A DNA stretch of 39,759 bases, from contig JACPYM010000097.1 of the NCBI GenBank assembly GCA_016196035.1, forward strand, positions 1 to 39,759, written 5' to 3'. The notes under the pieces are model-generated. The model searched no databases and was not told the origin of the DNA. It saw only the letters and a program-made list of their open reading frames with translations. The DNA comes from Acidobacteriota bacterium. GTDB lineage: Bacteria; Acidobacteriota; Blastocatellia; RBC074. Both the position numbers and the translations under genes were made by a program. The first letter of the stretch is position 1. Every line of letters begins with the position of its first letter. This document shows, piece by piece, positions 36,901 through 39,759 of the stretch.

Positions 36901-37333
36901 GCGCCTCTGGGACAGTGCCACGGGCCGGGAACTGGCGGTGCTCAACGGTCACACAGAGCCGCTGCTGGCGCTGGCCTTTGCGCCGGATGGCAAGACGCTG
37001 GCGACCGGCAGCGCCGACAATACGGCGAAGTTGTGGGACGTGGCGACGGGCCGCGCACTCGGCACCTTCAAGGGGCACGCGGGCCACGTTCGCTGTCTGG
37101 CGTTTTCGCCGGATGGCACCAGACTGGCGACCGGCAGCGCCGAAGGAATGGTCAGATTGTGGGATGTCGCGACGCAGCAGGAGATCATCGCGCTGAAAGG
37201 CCACGACGACGCGGTCGGTTCCGTCGCTTTTGCGCCCGACGGCCAGACGCTGGTCAGCAGCGGCACCGATGGTGTCGTGCGGTTCTGGCGCGCGGCGACG
37301 CGGCAGGAAGTGACGGGTATGGGCGGCCAGTAA
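33995..37333 (+). CDS. Membrane Ser/Thr protein kinase with 14 WD40 repeats
   Basis: The protein has 1112 residues. Order: a short N-terminal helical region (MTPARWQQVDQWLEAALEQ); a PknB-like kinase domain (about 84-390) with ILRELGRGGMGVVLLAV, VAIKLV, HRDLKPGNILV, DFGIAKL and TPEYASPEQM; one transmembrane helix (about 428-452, VSTAVLVLLTLIGGIIGTTW); then 14 WD40 units from about 520 to the end (GHTGNIWAIAFSPDGQRIAT type), enough for two seven-bladed propellers. Residues about 320-362 (STVGADLRVCQRTVGADLRV onward to IGADTQVGPYP) are encoded by inserted REP copies between the kinase core and LKGDLDLIALTAL. It probably signals with the sigma factor upstream. Confidence 0.93.
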   Translation: MTPARWQQVDQWLEAALEQPLAERAAFLAQTCNGDEALRQEVLSLVAGSARADDFFEAPPVAEMSAALQRAESAVAPGQHIGPYRILRELGRGGMGVVLLAVRDDDVYQKQVAIKLVSPNPLQPELLRRFRRERQILANLDHPHIARLLDGGNTEQGWPYLVMEYIEGVPLAQYCQQQKTPLAQRLALFRDVCGAVQYAHQNLIIHRDLKPGNILVTAAGEAKLLDFGIAKLLDPQHHQLTAHATLTGTQLMTPEYASPEQMRGEQITTASDVYSLGVLLYELLTGQSPYRFKSQALPEIIRTVCEDEALPPSVRMGQSTVGADLRVCQRTVGADLRVGPGRGLTSAGLSDAIGADTQVGPYPVLPAELKGDLDLIALTALNKEVPRRYGSVEQLSEDLRRYLAGEPILARTATFGYRIGKFVRRNQLGVSTAVLVLLTLIGGIIGTTWQARVAQEQARVNRRLAYAGQMHQAVQAWEIANMEQLGDLLEQSKPQPGEEDLRGFEWYHLWRLAYRHGERYSLPHPSDVWAVGYSPDGQRIASGCADNKLRVWDAATGRALATFSGHTGNIWAIAFSPDGQRIATASGDRTAKLWDAATGRELLTFNGHTNQVMSVAFAPDGKTLATGGRDNTLKLWDVGTGRELRSLQSNASWVNAVAFSPDGRLLATGHAITPNLKLWDAATGRELRAFNEFACAVLSVAFAPDGKSVAVGYRNRFAQLFEVSSGKLLAMFKGHAGEIRTVALSPDGKLLATGSADRTVKLWRAVTGEEVATLKGHLGQIWSVAFAPDGQRLITSGDDHTARLWDIPAALEFTALKFLGGQQAFALFSPDGRILAVTGQTYTVRLLDAATGQELVTIAERADLTSLAFSPDGKSLATGNRDGKVSLWDADTGQEFMTFKGHTAQVNAVTYSPDGQRLATASSDKTVKVCQAATGQELFTFKGHTKLVRAVAFSPDGKRLASAGYDNVARLWDSATGRELAVLNGHTEPLLALAFAPDGKTLATGSADNTAKLWDVATGRALGTFKGHAGHVRCLAFSPDGTRLATGSAEGMVRLWDVATQQEIIALKGHDDAVGSVAFAPDGQTLVSSGTDGVVRFWRAATRQEVTGMGGQ
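34955..35080 (+). repeat. REP-like elements inside the kinase gene, copy E
   Basis: A half unit (34955-34979, GTCGGGGCAGACCTGCGTG...) is followed by a perfect pair of arms 34988-35014 and 35054-35080 (GTAGGGGCCGACCTGCGTG and complement, 27 bp). In the paired arms the stem pair A-T of the other copies is replaced by C-G (GGGGCCGAC/GTCGGCCCC), a compensatory change that keeps the hairpin. The insertion stays in frame with no stop. Confidence 0.93.
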
Positions 37334-37440
37334 CTCTGGTTGATTCTGACTCCGACCTATCGTCCACAGACGCGCCGCGTCAAAAGAAGCAACAGACTCT
37401 CACCAAATAAATGCTTCCTGCAAAAAATCCGGTGATGACA

Positions 37441-37536
37441 ACGTAGGGGCAGACCTGTGTGTCTGCCCCGGTGGCAGCAGACGGCATCGAAGGCTGCAAA
37501 AGCGACCGGGGCAGACACACAGGTCTGCCCCTACGT
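37441..37536. repeat. REP-like palindrome pair, copy F
   Basis: Arms 37441-37472 and 37505-37536 pair perfectly over 32 bp (ACGTAGGGGCAGACCTGTGT and complement). It sits between the convergent kinase and phosphatase genes in an otherwise gene-free 228-bp gap, and the loop is nearly identical to copy B. Confidence 0.94.
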
Positions 37537-37561
37537 TTTGCGGTCTTTTGGCTGGCAAAAA

Positions 37562-39759
37562 TTAACTCACCTTGACCACCACCAACGTCTGATCATCCTG
37601 CGGCGCCATTGAGCCTAAAAACGCTTTGACATCCGCCATGATTGCATTGAGCGCCGCGCCCGCATTCAGCTTGTCGGTTTGTGCGGCCACGGCCATCAGA
37701 CGCTCTTCGCCGTATTCTTCCTGTTTGGCGTTCATGGCTTCGGTGATGCCGTCGGAATAGAAAAACAGCGCGTCATCAGCGGCGAGTTGCAGTGTTGCTA
37801 CTTTTAAGGTCGCGTTGAAAATCTTGCCTTGATTCAAGCCCAGCCCCATGCCCGCCGGACGCAGCAACTCGGTCGCATTGCGGAGCGGGCTGCGCCAGAC
37901 GGTGGGATTGTGACCGGCGCGGGCGTAAGTGAGCGTGCGCGTTTCAGGATCGAGCACGCCTAAAAACAGTGTGACAAACACCTTCTTGCGGCAGGCTTCA
38001 TACAGATGGCGATTGACCTCGCGCAGGATGTTACCGGGATCGCTTTGTTCTTCGGCGACCGAGGCGAGCAGGCCTTTGGTCAGCGTCATATACAACGCCG
38101 CCGGGACGCCTTTGCCCGAAACATCGGCAACGACGATGCCCAGTCGTCCATCGGGCAGGTTGATGAAATCGTAAAGATCGCCGCCGACATCTTTGGAGGG
38201 CGTACAAATCGCCGCGATGTCATAGCCGGGCAATTGCGGCGGCGCGCCGGGCAGCATCTGTTGCTGGGCGCGGCTGGCGACTTCCAAATCGGCTTTCAAG
38301 CGTTCGCGTTCGGCCCGGTTGGCCGCTTTCAACAACGGTTCAAATGCCGTCTGCGGCAGTTCCTGGCCGCGCCAAACGCCGATCAACGCAATCACCAACG
38401 CGACGCCTAAACCTGCCAACACCGTCCAGCCGGAGTTTTTCAAGGCGGGCAGCGGTTGCGCCAGTAAGCCGCGCGCCTGCAAGACGGCCAGCGAACTCAG
38501 GGCGCTCACCAGCACGGCGAGAAAATCAAAGCGCCGGTAGATCGTGAAATAGGCCGCCGCTAAACAAACACCAAACAGCAAGGCGGCGGGCAGCGAAGCG
38601 ACGAAATAGGCTTCGCCCGAAAACCAGACTGTGCCGGCCAGCAGCACCGCCAAACTCGCCCACGCGCGCGGCAAATAGGCGGCCAGCAAGGGCACGATCA
38701 AACTGAAAAAAAGGAAGACGCTGAAAAGATGGTCAGACGTCAACGCGGACAGCACGGGTGATTGCGCCGTGATCTGGCTGTATGAATCCCGGATGCCGAA
38801 ACGCAGCGCATTCAGATACGGCAAGGTCTTCAGCAAAAAGGGCAGCGCCGCCAACGCGCCGCCCAGCAAGACCCCCACCGCAATCTGTTCCCAGAGGTAG
38901 CGTGACTTGAGCCGCCCTTGTATCAACAATTCATACGCCACCGTGCGCCGCAGCTGGGCGCGCGCCGCCAGCGAATGGCCGCTGGCCCAGAACAAATAGA
39001 GCGGGATGGCGAACAGCAACATCACCAGCGCCAGCACGGCGAACCTGACGAGGGCCGCCAGCGCCGCCTGTTTGATCGGCACGTCAACATTCAAATCATC
39101 CAGATAGCCGCCGAAATAGCTGCACAGCAGCATGAAGAGAAAGCAGAACGCGAAATTGAGCAGCGCATAACGATGCAGCAATTCGCCATTGCCCCAGCCC
39201 AGAAAGAACAGGAAGAGACAAATGATGCTGAAGGGCAAGAGCAACACGCCGAGCAGCGTTTTTAAGACATCCTGGGTCGGATTTTTATTGGCATCGGCTT
39301 CGTGCTGAAACGCTTCGCTGAAATTGGGCGCAAACCCGACCTCGCGCACCTGTGCGCCGCGCACCGAAATTTCAGCCAGCAATTTCAGCCGGTCATCCGT
39401 TGCAAACGTGGCTGTCCAGGTGAACTTGGCGTTCTGGCGGTCGCGCGTTAATTGCGGCGCTGGCGCAAACAGTGCCTGCTCGGCGCCGCTGAAACTATTG
39501 AAGGTCGTCTCAGCCAGCGCCTGATTAGGGGGCGCTTCGGTGGGCGCGGTGGTGGCGGCCTTTTCTTCGGTCTTTTCGCGTTCGCGTTCGCGCCGACCAC
39601 CCGGATCAGGATCAATTTGAATGTCGCCGCCGCAACGCTCGCGGCAATAACGAATCAGGCGGCCTTGCGGCGTGAGTTGCACGATGACCCGGCCCTCTTT
39701 GCCGTTGGAATGCAGCTTCACTTCCGTCATCAAAGAGGGCAGCAACGCGGCCACCACGG
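37562..39759 (-). CDS. Membrane PP2C-type phosphatase (SpoIIE/RsbU), 5' end cut by window
   Basis: At least 731 residues are visible; the frame stays open to the right edge, so the start lies beyond it. Order: a charged periplasmic or cytoplasmic N-terminal part with CRERCGG and an E-rich stretch (REREREKTEEKAATT); about ten hydrophobic spans (from LGVLLLPFSIICLFLFFLGW to VLAGLGVALVIALIGVWRG); a short coiled linker (ERERLKADLEVASRAQQQML); and a C-terminal SpoIIE-type PP2C domain with YDIAAICTPSKDVGGDLYD, GIVVADVSGKGVPAALYMT, LTYARAGHNPTVWR, FFYSDGITEAMN and PQDDQTLVVVKV. Such proteins dephosphorylate anti-anti-sigma factors or similar targets. The stop is 26 bp from REP copy F. Confidence 0.93.
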   Translation of the reverse strand, partial: VVAALLPSLMTEVKLHSNGKEGRVIVQLTPQGRLIRYCRERCGGDIQIDPDPGGRREREREKTEEKAATTAPTEAPPNQALAETTFNSFSGAEQALFAPAPQLTRDRQNAKFTWTATFATDDRLKLLAEISVRGAQVREVGFAPNFSEAFQHEADANKNPTQDVLKTLLGVLLLPFSIICLFLFFLGWGNGELLHRYALLNFAFCFLFMLLCSYFGGYLDDLNVDVPIKQAALAALVRFAVLALVMLLFAIPLYLFWASGHSLAARAQLRRTVAYELLIQGRLKSRYLWEQIAVGVLLGGALAALPFLLKTLPYLNALRFGIRDSYSQITAQSPVLSALTSDHLFSVFLFFSLIVPLLAAYLPRAWASLAVLLAGTVWFSGEAYFVASLPAALLFGVCLAAAYFTIYRRFDFLAVLVSALSSLAVLQARGLLAQPLPALKNSGWTVLAGLGVALVIALIGVWRGQELPQTAFEPLLKAANRAERERLKADLEVASRAQQQMLPGAPPQLPGYDIAAICTPSKDVGGDLYDFINLPDGRLGIVVADVSGKGVPAALYMTLTKGLLASVAEEQSDPGNILREVNRHLYEACRKKVFVTLFLGVLDPETRTLTYARAGHNPTVWRSPLRNATELLRPAGMGLGLNQGKIFNATLKVATLQLAADDALFFYSDGITEAMNAKQEEYGEERLMAVAAQTDKLNAGAALNAIMADVKAFLGSMAPQDDQTLVVVKVS

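Overview
The window looks like a chromosomal segment of an Acidobacteriota bacterium, most likely near Blastocatellia. This is inferred from gene content, not from a marker gene. The clues are a TIGR02999-type ECF sigma factor next to a Ser/Thr kinase with WD40 repeats, a giant secreted protein with LamG, putative-Ig and FG-GAP modules, moderately high GC, and many intergenic palindromes. No rRNA, tRNA, CRISPR array or phage module was seen.

Layout. Positions 1-1100 are AT-richer and hold a broken protein kinase fragment. Next on the minus strand come aceE (homodimeric pyruvate dehydrogenase E1), psuG and a small membrane protein. A plus-strand stretch carries glgC, a PlsC-type acyltransferase, a short-chain dehydrogenase and an HSL-type alpha/beta hydrolase. 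Two minus-strand secreted proteins follow (ceramidase-like and a YVTN-type propeller), then a secreted MBL-fold hydrolase, a PAS-LuxR regulator, an outer-membrane-barrel/thioredoxin gene with an in-frame stop, a small secreted protein and an esterase gene broken by a 105-bp palindromic insertion. Positions 19384-25735 form a surface-glycan cluster: asparagine synthase, GT4 glycosyltransferase, sugar-nucleotide epimerase, and a polyprenyl-phosphate sugar-1-P transferase fused to a CapD-like N-terminal half. A 1840-residue secreted repeat protein (minus strand) fills 26150-31672.

The most striking region is 31900-37540. An ECF sigma factor and a kinase with 14 WD40 repeats, which probably once overlapped as one operon, are separated by a REP-associated tyrosine transposase (RAYT). 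That gene is embedded in a family of REP-like palindromes, each a GTAG foot plus a 9-bp stem. The RAYT start and stop codons both lie inside REP copies, the 3' end of the sigma gene is duplicated beside it, and a further REP cluster has become coding sequence inside the kinase. The kinase copy carries a compensatory stem change. The window ends in a membrane-anchored SpoIIE-type phosphatase that runs off the right edge.

A second theme is palindrome load. At least eleven large inverted repeats lie between genes, or inside genes in two cases. Two are built from 7-bp units (6953-7037 and 22583-22686), two belong to a GGACAGTACCGCGCGC family, and one (18386-18486) has 15-bp terminal inverted repeats and a 4-bp CTAC duplication. 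Together they suggest a genome being reshaped by several families of small palindromic elements, one with its putative transposase present.
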